48,491 nucleotides of DNA from Clostridia bacterium (lineage in GTDB: Bacteria; Bacillota; Sulfobacillia; RBS10-35; JADGHG01): NCBI GenBank assembly GCA_019689585.1, contig JADGHG010000004.1, positions 1-48,491 on the forward strand. The letters are read 5' to 3'. Positions 19,324 through 27,428 of the stretch are shown here, piece by piece. The position numbers and the translations under genes were made by a program. The notes beneath the pieces are model-generated. The model was given only the letters and a program-made list of their open reading frames with translations. It searched no databases and had not been told where the DNA came from. Position 1 is the stretch's first letter. Each line of letters starts with the position of its first letter.

Positions 19324-20306
19324 CGGCGCCGGGCCGCTCGCTCTTCGCGGCCGAGGCGAAGGCGCGGCTTGCGCGCCAGGTGCCGAGGGCGCCGGCCGCC
19401 CGGGCGGCCCTCGTCCACGGCCTCGCGCTCGCCGGCGCCCGCGTCGACGCGGGAACGCGCCCGCCGACGCTCCGGCTGCGCACGCGTTCGGCCTCCGTGG
19501 CCCGCCTGGCCGTCCTGCTCTTCCGGGAGCTCGACCCCGCGGCCCGCACCCGGCGCCCGCCGGGCGGCCGGGGCGTCGAGGTGGCGGTCGCGGCCGCGGG
19601 GCCGGCGGCCATGGCGGTCGCGCGGCGGGCGGGGCTCGTCGGGCCGCGCGGCCGGCCGCGCCTCGCGCGGATCCTCCGGACGCGGGCCGCCCGCCGGTCG
19701 TTCCTCGCGGGCCTCTTCCTCGGAGGAGGCTCCGTGAGCGACCCGAGGGCCGCGCCGCACCTCGAGATGGTCCTTCCCTCCGAGGAGGCGGCCCGGCTTG
19801 CGCGCGACGTCGCGGCCGGGTTCGGCGTCGCGTTCGCCTTCGGCCGCCGCCGCGGTGCCTGGCGCGTCTATCTGAAGAGCGCGGCGGAGATCGGCGAGTT
19901 CCTGCGGCTCGTCGGCGCCGGCCCCTCCCTTCTCGCGCTCGAGGACGAACGGGCGCGGCGCGAGGTGCGCGGGCGCGTGAACCGGCTCGTGAACGCCGAC
20001 ACGGCCAACATGCGCAAGGCGGCGCGCGCCGCCGCCGCCCAGCTCCAGGCCGTGCGCCGCCTCCTCGCCGACCGGGGCCTCTCCTCGCTCCCGGCGGCCC
20101 TCTCCGACCTCGCGCGGCTTCGTTTGGAGTATCCTGAAGCGAGTCTGGCCGAACTGGGCGCGCTCCTGCGACCGCCCCTCGGCAAGTCGGGCGTGCGCCA
20201 CCGGATGGCCCGGCTCGTCGCGCTCGCCGAGGGCGGCGGGCGCGAGCGGGGGGCCGGGCGCCCCGCAGGCGGCGCGGGAAGGAAGATGGCATCGCATGCT
20301 CGATGA
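19320..20306 (+). CDS. whiA: WhiA DNA-binding protein
   Basis: WhiA homologue of 328 aa, with a LAGLIDADG-like N-terminal domain (AFLAGLFLGGGSVSDP-type motif, here SFLAGLFLGGGSVSDP) and a C-terminal helix-turn-helix region. The HTH region contains NRLVNADTANMRKAARAA and RLEYPEASLAELGALL, then GKSGVRHRM. In Streptomyces WhiA controls sporulation; in Bacillus it affects division and nucleoid organisation. It overlaps yvcK by GTGA, keeping the conserved rapZ-yvcK-whiA order. Its C-terminal tail is Gly/Arg-rich and overlaps the next gene by 11 bases. Confidence 0.95.
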   Translation: MTAPGRSLFAAEAKARLARQVPRAPAARAALVHGLALAGARVDAGTRPPTLRLRTRSASVARLAVLLFRELDPAARTRRPPGGRGVEVAVAAAGPAAMAVARRAGLVGPRGRPRLARILRTRAARRSFLAGLFLGGGSVSDPRAAPHLEMVLPSEEAARLARDVAAGFGVAFAFGRRRGAWRVYLKSAAEIGEFLRLVGAGPSLLALEDERARREVRGRVNRLVNADTANMRKAARAAAAQLQAVRRLLADRGLSSLPAALSDLARLRLEYPEASLAELGALLRPPLGKSGVRHRMARLVALAEGGGRERGAGRPAGGAGRKMASHAR

Positions 20307-21309
20307 GGCTCGGCTCCGCGACCGACCCCGAGCCCTCGACCCCTCGCGCGCGTGGGCCCGCATCGCGGACCCCATGGCGAAGGTCGAGCGGACCGTCGAC
20401 GCGATCCTCGACGCCGGCGACGAGTTCCTCTACGAGGCGTCCGCCCACCTCCTGCGAAGCGGCGGCAAGCGCCTGCGACCGGCCCTGCACCTCCTCTCCG
20501 CGGAAGCCTGCGGGGCCGATCCGGCCGGCGAGCCGGCCGTGCCCATGGCGGCCGCGCTCGAGTGCATCCACATGGCGACGCTCGTCCACGACGACGTCAT
20601 CGACGGGGCCGAGGAGCGGCGCGGCCGGCCGACGGTCCACCGCAAATGGGGCGCGCACACGGGGGTGATCGTCGGCGACTACCTCTTCGCGCGCGCCTTC
20701 GCCATCCTGGCCGACGTGGCCGGCCGGCGCGTGCTCCGGCTCATGTCGGCCGTCGTCTTCGAGATGGCGCAGGGCGAGATGGCCGAGCAGCGCTCGCTCT
20801 ACGACCTCGACCAGACGAAGGAGCAGTACTTCGAGCGCGTGCGGCAGAAGACGGCCGCCTTCATCGCCGAGTGCTGCCGGCTCGCGGCCGTCATGGCCGG
20901 GGCGGGCCGCGCCGTGGAGGACGCGCTCTGGCGCTACGGCATGGGGGTCGGCATGGGGTACCAGATCGTCGACGACCTCCTCGACTTCACGGCCGACCCG
21001 CAGGCGCTCGGGAAGCCGGTCGCGAAGGACCTGCGCTCGGGCGTCCTCACGCTCCCTGTGCTGCACGCCCTGAGCCTTCCGGAACTGGGACCGAGATTCC
21101 GGCGCCTCTTGGAGGAGACGGCCTGGGGTCAGGCGGAAATGGAATCGATCGTGGAGTGTCTCGCCGAGGCCGACGCCATCCGCTTCAGCTACGACCTGGC
21201 GCGCCGGTACGCGGAGGAGGGGCGCGAGGGCCTCGCCGCCCTTCCGCCGGGTCCGGCGCGGGACGCGCTCGACGCGCTCGCCCTGGCGCTCGTGGAGCGG
21301 GAGTTCTGA
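20296..21309 (+). CDS. Polyprenyl (heptaprenyl-type) diphosphate synthase
   Basis: Trans-prenyltransferase that condenses isopentenyl diphosphate units into long-chain prenyl diphosphate, probably for menaquinone side chains. The 337-aa protein has the first Asp-rich motif in LVHDDVIDGAEERRG and the second in GYQIVDDLLDF, plus SGGKRLRPAL and KPVAKDLRSG. It resembles the catalytic subunit of heptaprenyl diphosphate synthase (HepT). HepS, the small partner, is not in this window. Start is ATG, 11 bases inside whiA, with a GGAAG-type ribosome site upstream. The stop overlaps rex (TGATG). Chain length cannot be read reliably. Confidence 0.92.
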   Translation: MLDEARLRDRPRALDPSRAWARIADPMAKVERTVDAILDAGDEFLYEASAHLLRSGGKRLRPALHLLSAEACGADPAGEPAVPMAAALECIHMATLVHDDVIDGAEERRGRPTVHRKWGAHTGVIVGDYLFARAFAILADVAGRRVLRLMSAVVFEMAQGEMAEQRSLYDLDQTKEQYFERVRQKTAAFIAECCRLAAVMAGAGRAVEDALWRYGMGVGMGYQIVDDLLDFTADPQALGKPVAKDLRSGVLTLPVLHALSLPELGPRFRRLLEETAWGQAEMESIVECLAEADAIRFSYDLARRYAEEGREGLAALPPGPARDALDALALALVEREF

Positions 21310-21971
21310 TGAGCCTCACAAGCCGCGAGGCAGGCCGCCGGCCGCGCATCCCGGACGTGACGATCAAGCGGCTTCCGGTCTACCTGCGCGCCCTCGACGA
21401 GGCCGGCGAGCGCGGGGTCGAGATCGTCTCCTCGGCCGAGCTGGCGCGCCAGACCGGCTTCACCTCGGAGCAGATCCGCAAGGACCTCGCCTACTTCGGC
21501 GCCTTCGGCACCCGCGGCGTCGGCTACGACGTCGGGACGCTCGCCGACCGCATCCGCCGCATCCTCGGCCTGCACCGCGTCGTGCCGGCGGCGCTCGTCG
21601 GCGCCGGCCACCTCGGCACGGCCCTCGCCCGCTACAACCTGACGCGCCCGCATCCCGTCCGCATCGAGGCCATCTTCGACGTCGCCCCCGACAAGGTCGG
21701 CACGTCGATCGAAGGGGTGACGGTCGAACCGGTCGAGCGGCTCGAGGAGACGGTGCGGGCCAAGGGCTGCCGCCTGGCCATCCTGGCCGTGCCGGCGCCG
21801 GCCGCGCAGGAGGCGGCCCAAAGGCTCGTCGCGGCCGGCGTCGAGGCGATCCTCAACTTCGCGCCGGCGCAGCTCCAGGTGCCGGCGCACGTCCAGGTCC
21901 AGCACATCGACCTCGGCCTGGAACTCGAGAGCCTCGCGTACTACACGGCGGGGGAGAGGCTCTCGGTCTGA
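21309..21971 (+). CDS. rex: Redox-sensing transcriptional repressor Rex
   Basis: Repressor that senses the NADH/NAD+ ratio and controls fermentation and respiration genes. The 220-aa protein has the N-terminal winged helix (IPDVTIKRLPVYLRAL and TSEQIRKDLAYFGAFGTRGVGY). A Rossmann domain with GAGHLGTALARY and the typical LNFAPAQLQVP follows. Its ATG overlaps the stop of the prenyl synthase gene. Placement between menaquinone-side-chain synthesis and the cdaA-glmS genes suggests co-transcription. I found no Rex operator (TTGTGAAxxxxTTCACAA) nearby. Confidence 0.96.
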   Translation: MSLTSREAGRRPRIPDVTIKRLPVYLRALDEAGERGVEIVSSAELARQTGFTSEQIRKDLAYFGAFGTRGVGYDVGTLADRIRRILGLHRVVPAALVGAGHLGTALARYNLTRPHPVRIEAIFDVAPDKVGTSIEGVTVEPVERLEETVRAKGCRLAILAVPAPAAQEAAQRLVAAGVEAILNFAPAQLQVPAHVQVQHIDLGLELESLAYYTAGERLSV

Positions 21972-21998
21972 GGCGGAGGCGCCGGGAGGGGGCGGCCG

Positions 21999-22829
21999 GT
22001 GCTCGACTTTCTGGCGGAGCTCGACGTCACCCGCGTCCTCCGCGCCATCGTCGACATCGGCATCATCGCCTACCTCGTCTACCGAGTCCTCATCCTCGTG
22101 CGGGGTACGCGCGCCACCCAGCTCATCCGGGGGCTCGTCGTCATCGTCGTCGCCTACTGGGTCTCGGGCTTCCTCGGCCTCGACGCGCTCCACTGGCTCC
22201 TCGACAAGGTGTGGGTCGGGCTCTTCGTCGCCGTGCCGATCGTCTTCCAGCCGGAGTTGCGGCGCGCCCTCGAGCAGGTGGGGCGCGGCTCGTTCTTCCG
22301 GCCCCTCACGGCGCTCGGCTCGGAGGACGTCGCGCACTTGATCGACGAGGTCGTGCGGGCGACCGAGACGCTTTCGCGCAACAAGACGGGCGCCCTCATG
22401 GTGGTCGAGCGCGAGACGGGGCTCGGCGACATCATCGAGACCGGCATCAAGATCGATGGGCTCGTCACGGCCGAGTTCCTCGTCAACCTCTTCATCCCGA
22501 ACACGCCGCTGCACGACGGCGCCGTCATCATCCGCGGCAACCGCGTGATGGCGGCGGCCACCTTCCTCCCCCTCGCCGAAAGCCACGTCGTGCCCACGGA
22601 GCTCGGCAGCCGCCACCGCGCCGCCGTCGGCATCAGCGAGCACTCCGACGCGGTCGCGATCGTCGTCTCCGAGGAGACGGGCCACGTGGCCGTCGCGCAC
22701 TCGGGGAAGCTCATCCGCGGCCTCGACTCGCAGGACCTGCGGGAGCTGCTCGAGCGCCTCTTGCCGCGCGAGCCGGCCGGGCTCGGCTTCTTCCGCTCCG
22801 GGAGGAACGCCGCCCATGAGGCGCGTTAG
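21999..22829 (+). CDS. cdaA: Diadenylate cyclase CdaA
   Basis: Membrane-bound enzyme that makes c-di-AMP from two ATP. The 276-aa protein has three N-terminal membrane spans and a DAC domain with the catalytic motifs LHDGAVII (DGA) and GSRHRAAVG (RHR), plus the preceding FQPELRRALEQ. GTG start with GGGAGGGG 8-15 bases upstream. It overlaps cdaR by 14 bases, in the cdaA-cdaR-glmM-glmS order conserved in Bacillota. In other species CdaA is held in complex with CdaR and GlmM, GlmM inhibiting the cyclase. Confidence 0.96.
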   Translation: MLDFLAELDVTRVLRAIVDIGIIAYLVYRVLILVRGTRATQLIRGLVVIVVAYWVSGFLGLDALHWLLDKVWVGLFVAVPIVFQPELRRALEQVGRGSFFRPLTALGSEDVAHLIDEVVRATETLSRNKTGALMVVERETGLGDIIETGIKIDGLVTAEFLVNLFIPNTPLHDGAVIIRGNRVMAAATFLPLAESHVVPTELGSRHRAAVGISEHSDAVAIVVSEETGHVAVAHSGKLIRGLDSQDLRELLERLLPREPAGLGFFRSGRNAAHEAR

Positions 22830-23760
22830 CGCCTGGCTGCGCGAGGACCTCTGGATCAAGGTCGCCTCGGTCGTCATCGCGGTGCTCCTCTGGGTGAACG
22901 TCGTCGGGCCGCCGCGGAGTTCGCCCCTCGCCCCGGTCCAGGCCACGGCGCAGAACGTGCCGGTCGAGTGGCGGCACCTGCCCGACGGCCTCAGCGTGGC
23001 CCGGCTCGACCCCCCGGTCGTGGCGGTGACCTTCCGCGCGCCGGCCACGATCGCGGACGGACTCGGGCCCGGCAGCTTCGCCGCGTTCGTCGACCTGCGC
23101 GACGCCGAGGCCGGCCGGCTCGCCTTCAACGTCGACGTGGCCGTGCCGGCGCAGGTCCAGCTCGTGAGCGTCGAGCCGCAGCGCGTGACGGTCACCCTCG
23201 CGGCCGTCTCGGCGCGCGAGGTCCCGGTGACGGTCCGCGTCTCGGGCCAGCCGGCCGACGGCTTCCGCGCCGGCGCGGCGCGCGCGACCCCCGAAGCGGT
23301 TGAGGTGTCCGGCCCGACGGCGGCCGTGGCGGCCGTGGCGTCGGTCGTGGCGACGGCCGATGTCGCGGGGCGCGAGGCCGACCTGACGGTCGACGCGCCG
23401 CTTACGGCGGTCGACGCCGACGGCGACCCGGTGGAAGGCGTCGCGCTCGATCCGGCCACGGCGCGCGTCACGGTGCCCGTCGCGGCCTGGGCCGAGAAGG
23501 TCGTCCCGGTCGAGGCCAGCCTCGCGGGCGAGCCGGCGGCCGGGTACCGGGTCGAGCGGGTCGGGGTCGAGCCGGCCGAAGTGCGGCTTTCCGGTCCGAA
23601 GGAGGCGCTCGACGCGATCGCGTCCGTCTACGCGCAGCCGCTCGACGTGGCGGGTCGCGACGCCGACCTCGAGGCGAAGGTCGGGCTCATCCTTCCCGCC
23701 GGGGTGACGAGCGACCCCGCTGAGGTGACCGTCTCGGCCCGGATCGTGAAGGCGCCGTGA
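22816..23760 (+). CDS. cdaR: CdaR, YbbR-domain regulator of CdaA
   Basis: A 314-aa protein with one N-terminal membrane anchor (WIKVASVVIAVLLWVNVVG) and about three extracytoplasmic YbbR repeats. The repeats are recognised by recurring PxxVxVSGP/RLSGPKEALDAI-type turns and DVAGRDADL segments. In Bacillus and Listeria CdaR binds and modulates CdaA. ATG start inside the end of cdaA, preceded by GGAGG. The stop overlaps glmM as GTGA. The last repeat ends right at the stop, so nothing appears truncated. Confidence 0.93.
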   Translation: MRRVSAWLREDLWIKVASVVIAVLLWVNVVGPPRSSPLAPVQATAQNVPVEWRHLPDGLSVARLDPPVVAVTFRAPATIADGLGPGSFAAFVDLRDAEAGRLAFNVDVAVPAQVQLVSVEPQRVTVTLAAVSAREVPVTVRVSGQPADGFRAGAARATPEAVEVSGPTAAVAAVASVVATADVAGREADLTVDAPLTAVDADGDPVEGVALDPATARVTVPVAAWAEKVVPVEASLAGEPAAGYRVERVGVEPAEVRLSGPKEALDAIASVYAQPLDVAGRDADLEAKVGLILPAGVTSDPAEVTVSARIVKAP

Positions 23761-25175
23761 AGCTCCGCCTCTTCGGCACGGACGGCGTGCGCGGCCGGGC
23801 CGGCGATGAGCTCACGGCGGAGCTGGCCTTCCGCCTCGGCCGGGCGGCCGCCCGCGTCCTCGGGCCGGGCTCGGGCGCGGAGGGCGGGCGGGTGCTTCTC
23901 GGCCGCGACACGCGCGCCTCGGGCCCGTGGCTCGAGGAGGCGTTGGCGGCCGGCCTCGCCGCCGGCGGGCTCGGCCCGGCGAGCCTCGGCGTCGCGCCGA
24001 CGCCGGCCGTGGCCCACCTCGTCCCCCGGTCCGGCTTCGCGCTGGGCGCCGTCGTCTCGGCCTCGCACAACCCGGCGGAGTACAACGGCATCAAGTTCCT
24101 CGACGGGGCGGGTCGCAAGCTCGCCCAGGCCGTCGAAGCGTCTATCGAGAGGGAGCTCGACGCCCCGGGCGACTGGGGCGAGACCAAGGACGCGGGCGGA
24201 GGCGGGCTCCCTCTCGCCCCCGACCGCTTGCGGGCCGACGCGCTTCTCGAGCTCTACCTCGAGCACCTCGTCGAGGCCGCGGGCGGTCGCTTCGCCGGCG
24301 AGCGGGTCGCGCTCGACTGCGCGAACGGGGCGGCGTTTCGGACGGCGCCCGAGGCCTTCCGGCGAGCGGGGCTCCGCGTCACGTCCCTCCACGACCGTCC
24401 GGACGGCGAGAACATCAACCGGGGGGCCGGGTCGGAGCACCCGGGGGCGCTCGCGGCTCTCGTGCGCGAGGGGCGCTTCGCCTGCGGCTTCGCCTTCGAC
24501 GGCGACGGCGACCGCTGCCTCGCCATCGACGAGCGCGGCGAGATCGTCGACGGCGACGGCCTCCTCGCCGTCCTCGCGCTCGACCTTCACGAACGGGGCC
24601 GCCTGCCCGGTCCGGCCGTCGTCGGGACGGTGATGACGAACCTCGGCCTCGAGCGGTTCCTCGCGCGCCACGGCATCGCCCTCGTCCGGGCGCCGGTCGG
24701 CGACCGCGAGGTGGCGGAGGCGATGGAGGCGGGCGGCTTCCGGCTCGGCGGGGAGCCCTCGGGGCACATCGTCGTCCGCGACTTCGCCGTCACGGGCGAC
24801 GGGGCCCTCACGGCGCTCCGCGTCCTCGACACGCTCCGGCGCAGCGGGCGTACACTGGGCGAGGCGGCGCGCCTCTGGGAGCGCCTGCCGCAGGCGCTCC
24901 GCAACGTGCGCCTGCCGGAGGGCGCGCGGATCGGGGACGACGAGCGCGACGCGCTCGCCGCCCTCCAGGCGAAGGCGGGGCGGGCGCTTTCCGGCCGCGG
25001 CCGGGTCGTCGTCCGGCCGTCGGGCACGGAACCGGTCGTGCGCATCCTCGTCGAAGGGGAGGACGAAGGGGAGGTGAGGGCGCGGGCGGACGAGATCGCG
25101 CAGGACGTCGCCCGGGAGCTCGAACGAAGCGCCAGGGCTCGCGCGGCTCGCGCGAGTCGACGAGGCGGGGACTGA
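23757..25175 (+). CDS. glmM: Phosphoglucosamine mutase
   Basis: Interconverts glucosamine-6-phosphate and glucosamine-1-phosphate on the way to UDP-GlcNAc. The 472-aa protein has FGTDGVRG at the N-terminus, the catalytic phosphoserine loop SASHNP (Ser about 103), the metal loop DGDGDR, sugar loop GEPSGH and phosphate loop RPSGTEP. GTG start overlaps cdaR. The family normally ends near DVARELE; here a basic tail of about 15 residues follows (from Ser458). The DNA encoding this tail (25129-25175) is also the 5' part of the glmS ribozyme. Self-cleavage of a glmM-glmS transcript would therefore remove the last codons and stop of glmM. Confidence 0.97.
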   Translation: MKLRLFGTDGVRGRAGDELTAELAFRLGRAAARVLGPGSGAEGGRVLLGRDTRASGPWLEEALAAGLAAGGLGPASLGVAPTPAVAHLVPRSGFALGAVVSASHNPAEYNGIKFLDGAGRKLAQAVEASIERELDAPGDWGETKDAGGGGLPLAPDRLRADALLELYLEHLVEAAGGRFAGERVALDCANGAAFRTAPEAFRRAGLRVTSLHDRPDGENINRGAGSEHPGALAALVREGRFACGFAFDGDGDRCLAIDERGEIVDGDGLLAVLALDLHERGRLPGPAVVGTVMTNLGLERFLARHGIALVRAPVGDREVAEAMEAGGFRLGGEPSGHIVVRDFAVTGDGALTALRVLDTLRRSGRTLGEAARLWERLPQALRNVRLPEGARIGDDERDALAALQAKAGRALSGRGRVVVRPSGTEPVVRILVEGEDEGEVRARADEIAQDVARELERSARARAARASRRGGD

Positions 25176-25276
25176 TCGAACCGTTCGGCGGATGGTCCCC
25201 CGGCCGGCCACGGTCGTGAGCCCCAAGCCCGAAATCCGGCGAGCGATCGCCGGGACAGGGGCCGGGCAGGTGGCGG
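25128..25276 (+). ncRNA. glmS ribozyme: glmS ribozyme (GlcN6P-activated self-cleaving riboswitch)
   Basis: Matches the known glmS ribozyme part by part. Cleavage is expected between A25128 and G25129, ahead of GCGCC. P1 is CTCGCGCG (25138-25145) paired with CGCGCGAG (25149-25156). Conserved GTCGACGAGG (25156-25165) follows. GGGGAC (25167-25172) pairs with GTCCCC (25195-25200), enclosing the invariant ATCGAA and TTCGGCGGATG. GCCAC near 25207-25211 can pair with GTGGC (25270-25274). P4 is CCGGCGA, GCGA tetraloop, TCGCCGG (25236-25253), with GCCCC/GGGGC below. The layout closely follows the Thermoanaerobacter (Caldanaerobacter) tengcongensis ribozyme. With GlcN6P bound it cuts the glmS mRNA and lowers GlmS. 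Its first 47 bases overlap the glmM reading frame. Confidence 0.92.
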
Positions 25277-25402
25277 CACGGCGCCGTGCCTTCCCGGGTG
25301 GGCGCAGGATGTCCCATCTTCGCCGAGATGGCTGCCGGGGCCCGGGCCCGCCCGCGCCCGGCCGGGCTGGGCCGGCTCGGCGCCGGGGAGAGATGGCGCT
25401 AC
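25275..25402 (+). other. glmS leader downstream of ribozyme, with 16-bp palindrome
   Basis: The segment between ribozyme and glmS start holds a perfect palindrome, GGCACGGCGCCGTGCC (25275-25290), followed by TTCCCGGG. It could extend the ribozyme stem, act as a weak terminator or pause site, or protect the cleaved RNA. The rest is GC-rich spacer with GGGGAG at 25386-25391 as probable ribosome-binding site, 11 bases from the ATG. No gene is seen. Confidence 0.4.
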
Positions 25403-27421
25403 ATGTGCGGCATCATCGGGTACGTCGGGCCGCGCAGCCCGCTCGACGTGGTCCTTTCGGCCTTGCGCCGGCTCGAGTACCGCGGGTACGACTCGGCCGG
25501 CGTCGGCGTGGTCGCGGACGGGCGCGTGCGGGTCGTCAAGCGCGAGGGCCCGCTCGAGGCGCTCGAGGCCGCCCTCGACGGGCTCTCGTCCGGGGCGGAC
25601 GGGCTCGTGGCGACGGCCATCGGTCACACGCGCTGGGCGACCCACGGCGCCCCGAGCGACCGGAACGCGCACCCGCACACCGACGAGCGCTCGGAAGTGG
25701 CGATCGTCCACAACGGCATCATCGAGAACGAGGGGGAGCTCCGCCGCGAGCTCGAGGGCCGCGGCCACCGGTTCCGCTCCGAGACGGACACCGAGGTCGT
25801 CGCCCACCTCCTCGAGGAGGTCTATCGGCCGGACGGGCCGGCCGGCGGCGACCTGGCCGAGGCGGTGCGCCTCGCCGTCGCCCGGCTCAAGGGCGCCTTC
25901 GCCTTCGTCGTGGCGAGCGCCCGCGAGCCGGGCCGCATCGTCGTCGTGCGCCAGGCGAGCCCGATCGTCATCGGGCTCGGCGAAGGCGAGAACTTCGTGG
26001 CGAGCGACATCCCGGCCCTCATCCCGTACACGCGCCGCGTGATCACCTTGGCCGACGGGGACATGGCCGACGTCCGGGTCGACCGCGTCGCCCTCTCCGA
26101 CCTCCGCGGCCGGCCCGTCGACCGCAGGCCGTTCACGGTGAGCTGGGACCTTGCGCTCGCCGAGCGCGGCGGCTACCCGCACTTCATGCTGAAGGAGATC
26201 CACGAGCAGCCCGACGCCTGGCGGCGCACGCTCGCCGGCCGCGTCGACGGGGAAGGGCGCGTGCGGCTCACGGCGGAAGCCGGCCGGGCCGAGGGGGAGG
26301 CCGCGATCGAGGCGGGCCGCGAGGAGGCGGCGCTCATCTCGGTGACCGGTTCCGGGGAGAAGGAAGCCTTGGCCCGGCTCCTGGCCCGCGAGTTCCGGCG
26401 CGTGGCGATCGTCGCCTGCGGTTCGGCCTACCACGCGGGTCTCGTCGGCAAGGCGCTCGTCGAGCGCTGGGCCAAGCTGCCCGTCGAGGTCGACGTCGCC
26501 TCGGAGTTCCGGTACCGCGAGCCGCTCGTGGGCGAGGACACGCTCGCGATCGCGATCTCGCAGTCGGGCGAGACGATCGACACGCTCGCGGCCCTGCGCG
26601 AGGCGAAGGCGCTGGGCGCCGGGACGCTCGCGATCGTCAACTCGGTCGGCTCGATCATCGCGCGCGAGGCGGACGCCGTGCTCCCGATGCGCGCCGGCCC
26701 CGAGATCTCGGTCTGCTCGACGAAGGCGTACACGACCCCCATCCTCTGCCTCGCGCTCCTCGCGCTCGAGCTCGCGGCCAGGCGGGGGACGATGGACGAG
26801 GAGGCGCGGCTGGCGGTGGGGCGCGAGCTCCTCGCCCTGCCCGACCGCGGCCGGGAGGCGCTCGCGACCGACCGACGCGCGGCCGAGCTCGCGAAGCGGC
26901 TTGCCACGTGCGAGGACGTGTTCTTCATCGGGCGCGGGCTCGACTACGCCGCCGCGATGGAGGCGCAGCTGAAGCTCAAGGAGATCTCGTACATCCACGC
27001 CGAGGCCTACGCGGCCGGCGAGCTGAAGCACGGCACGCTCGCCCTCGTCACGGAGGGCGTGCCGGTCGTGGCGCTGGCCACGCAGCCGGAGCTCATGGAC
27101 AAGGTGACGAGCAACATCCGCGAGGTCGAGGCCCGGGGCGCGTGGGTCATCGCGGTCGCCACCGATCCTCTGCTCCCGGCGGCCGCCGGGCCGGCCGGCG
27201 CGGACGCGGGGGCGGCGCCTTTGAGACGGCGCGCCGAGGGGACGCGCGCGCTCCTTCCCGAGAGCGTCCGGGACGTCCTCGCGATCGCGCCCACGCACCC
27301 GCTTCTCGCGCCGGCCGTCGCCGCCATCCCGCTCCAGCTGCTCGCCTACCACGCGGCCGTGCGCCGGGGGAGCCCCGTCGACAAGCCGCGCAACCTGGCG
27401 AAGAGCGTCACGGTCGAGTGA
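25403..27421 (+). CDS. glmS: Glutamine-fructose-6-phosphate aminotransferase (isomerizing)
   Basis: Makes glucosamine-6-phosphate from fructose-6-phosphate and glutamine, the first step to UDP-GlcNAc. The protein begins MCGIIGYVG, so Cys2 becomes the N-terminal nucleophile; this fixes the start. The glutaminase domain (HTRWATHG, HNGIIENE) is followed by two SIS domains (CGSAYHAG, SQSGETIDTL, then GRGLDYAAAMEAQLKLKE) and the C-terminal KPRNLAKSVTVE. At 672 aa it is longer than the usual 600-610. Extra residues lie in an Ala/Glu-rich insert before the first SIS domain and an Ala/Gly/Pro-rich insert near the C-terminus. It is controlled by the ribozyme upstream. Confidence 0.97.
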   Translation: MCGIIGYVGPRSPLDVVLSALRRLEYRGYDSAGVGVVADGRVRVVKREGPLEALEAALDGLSSGADGLVATAIGHTRWATHGAPSDRNAHPHTDERSEVAIVHNGIIENEGELRRELEGRGHRFRSETDTEVVAHLLEEVYRPDGPAGGDLAEAVRLAVARLKGAFAFVVASAREPGRIVVVRQASPIVIGLGEGENFVASDIPALIPYTRRVITLADGDMADVRVDRVALSDLRGRPVDRRPFTVSWDLALAERGGYPHFMLKEIHEQPDAWRRTLAGRVDGEGRVRLTAEAGRAEGEAAIEAGREEAALISVTGSGEKEALARLLAREFRRVAIVACGSAYHAGLVGKALVERWAKLPVEVDVASEFRYREPLVGEDTLAIAISQSGETIDTLAALREAKALGAGTLAIVNSVGSIIAREADAVLPMRAGPEISVCSTKAYTTPILCLALLALELAARRGTMDEEARLAVGRELLALPDRGREALATDRRAAELAKRLATCEDVFFIGRGLDYAAAMEAQLKLKEISYIHAEAYAAGELKHGTLALVTEGVPVVALATQPELMDKVTSNIREVEARGAWVIAVATDPLLPAAAGPAGADAGAAPLRRRAEGTRALLPESVRDVLAIAPTHPLLAPAVAAIPLQLLAYHAAVRRGSPVDKPRNLAKSVTVE

Positions 27422-27428
27422 GGCGTCG

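Noticed and set aside
20120-20150. AT-richer patch with TATCCT inside whiA as an internal promoter
   Set aside because: The bases encode the conserved RLEYPEASLAELG stretch of WhiA, which explains the composition.
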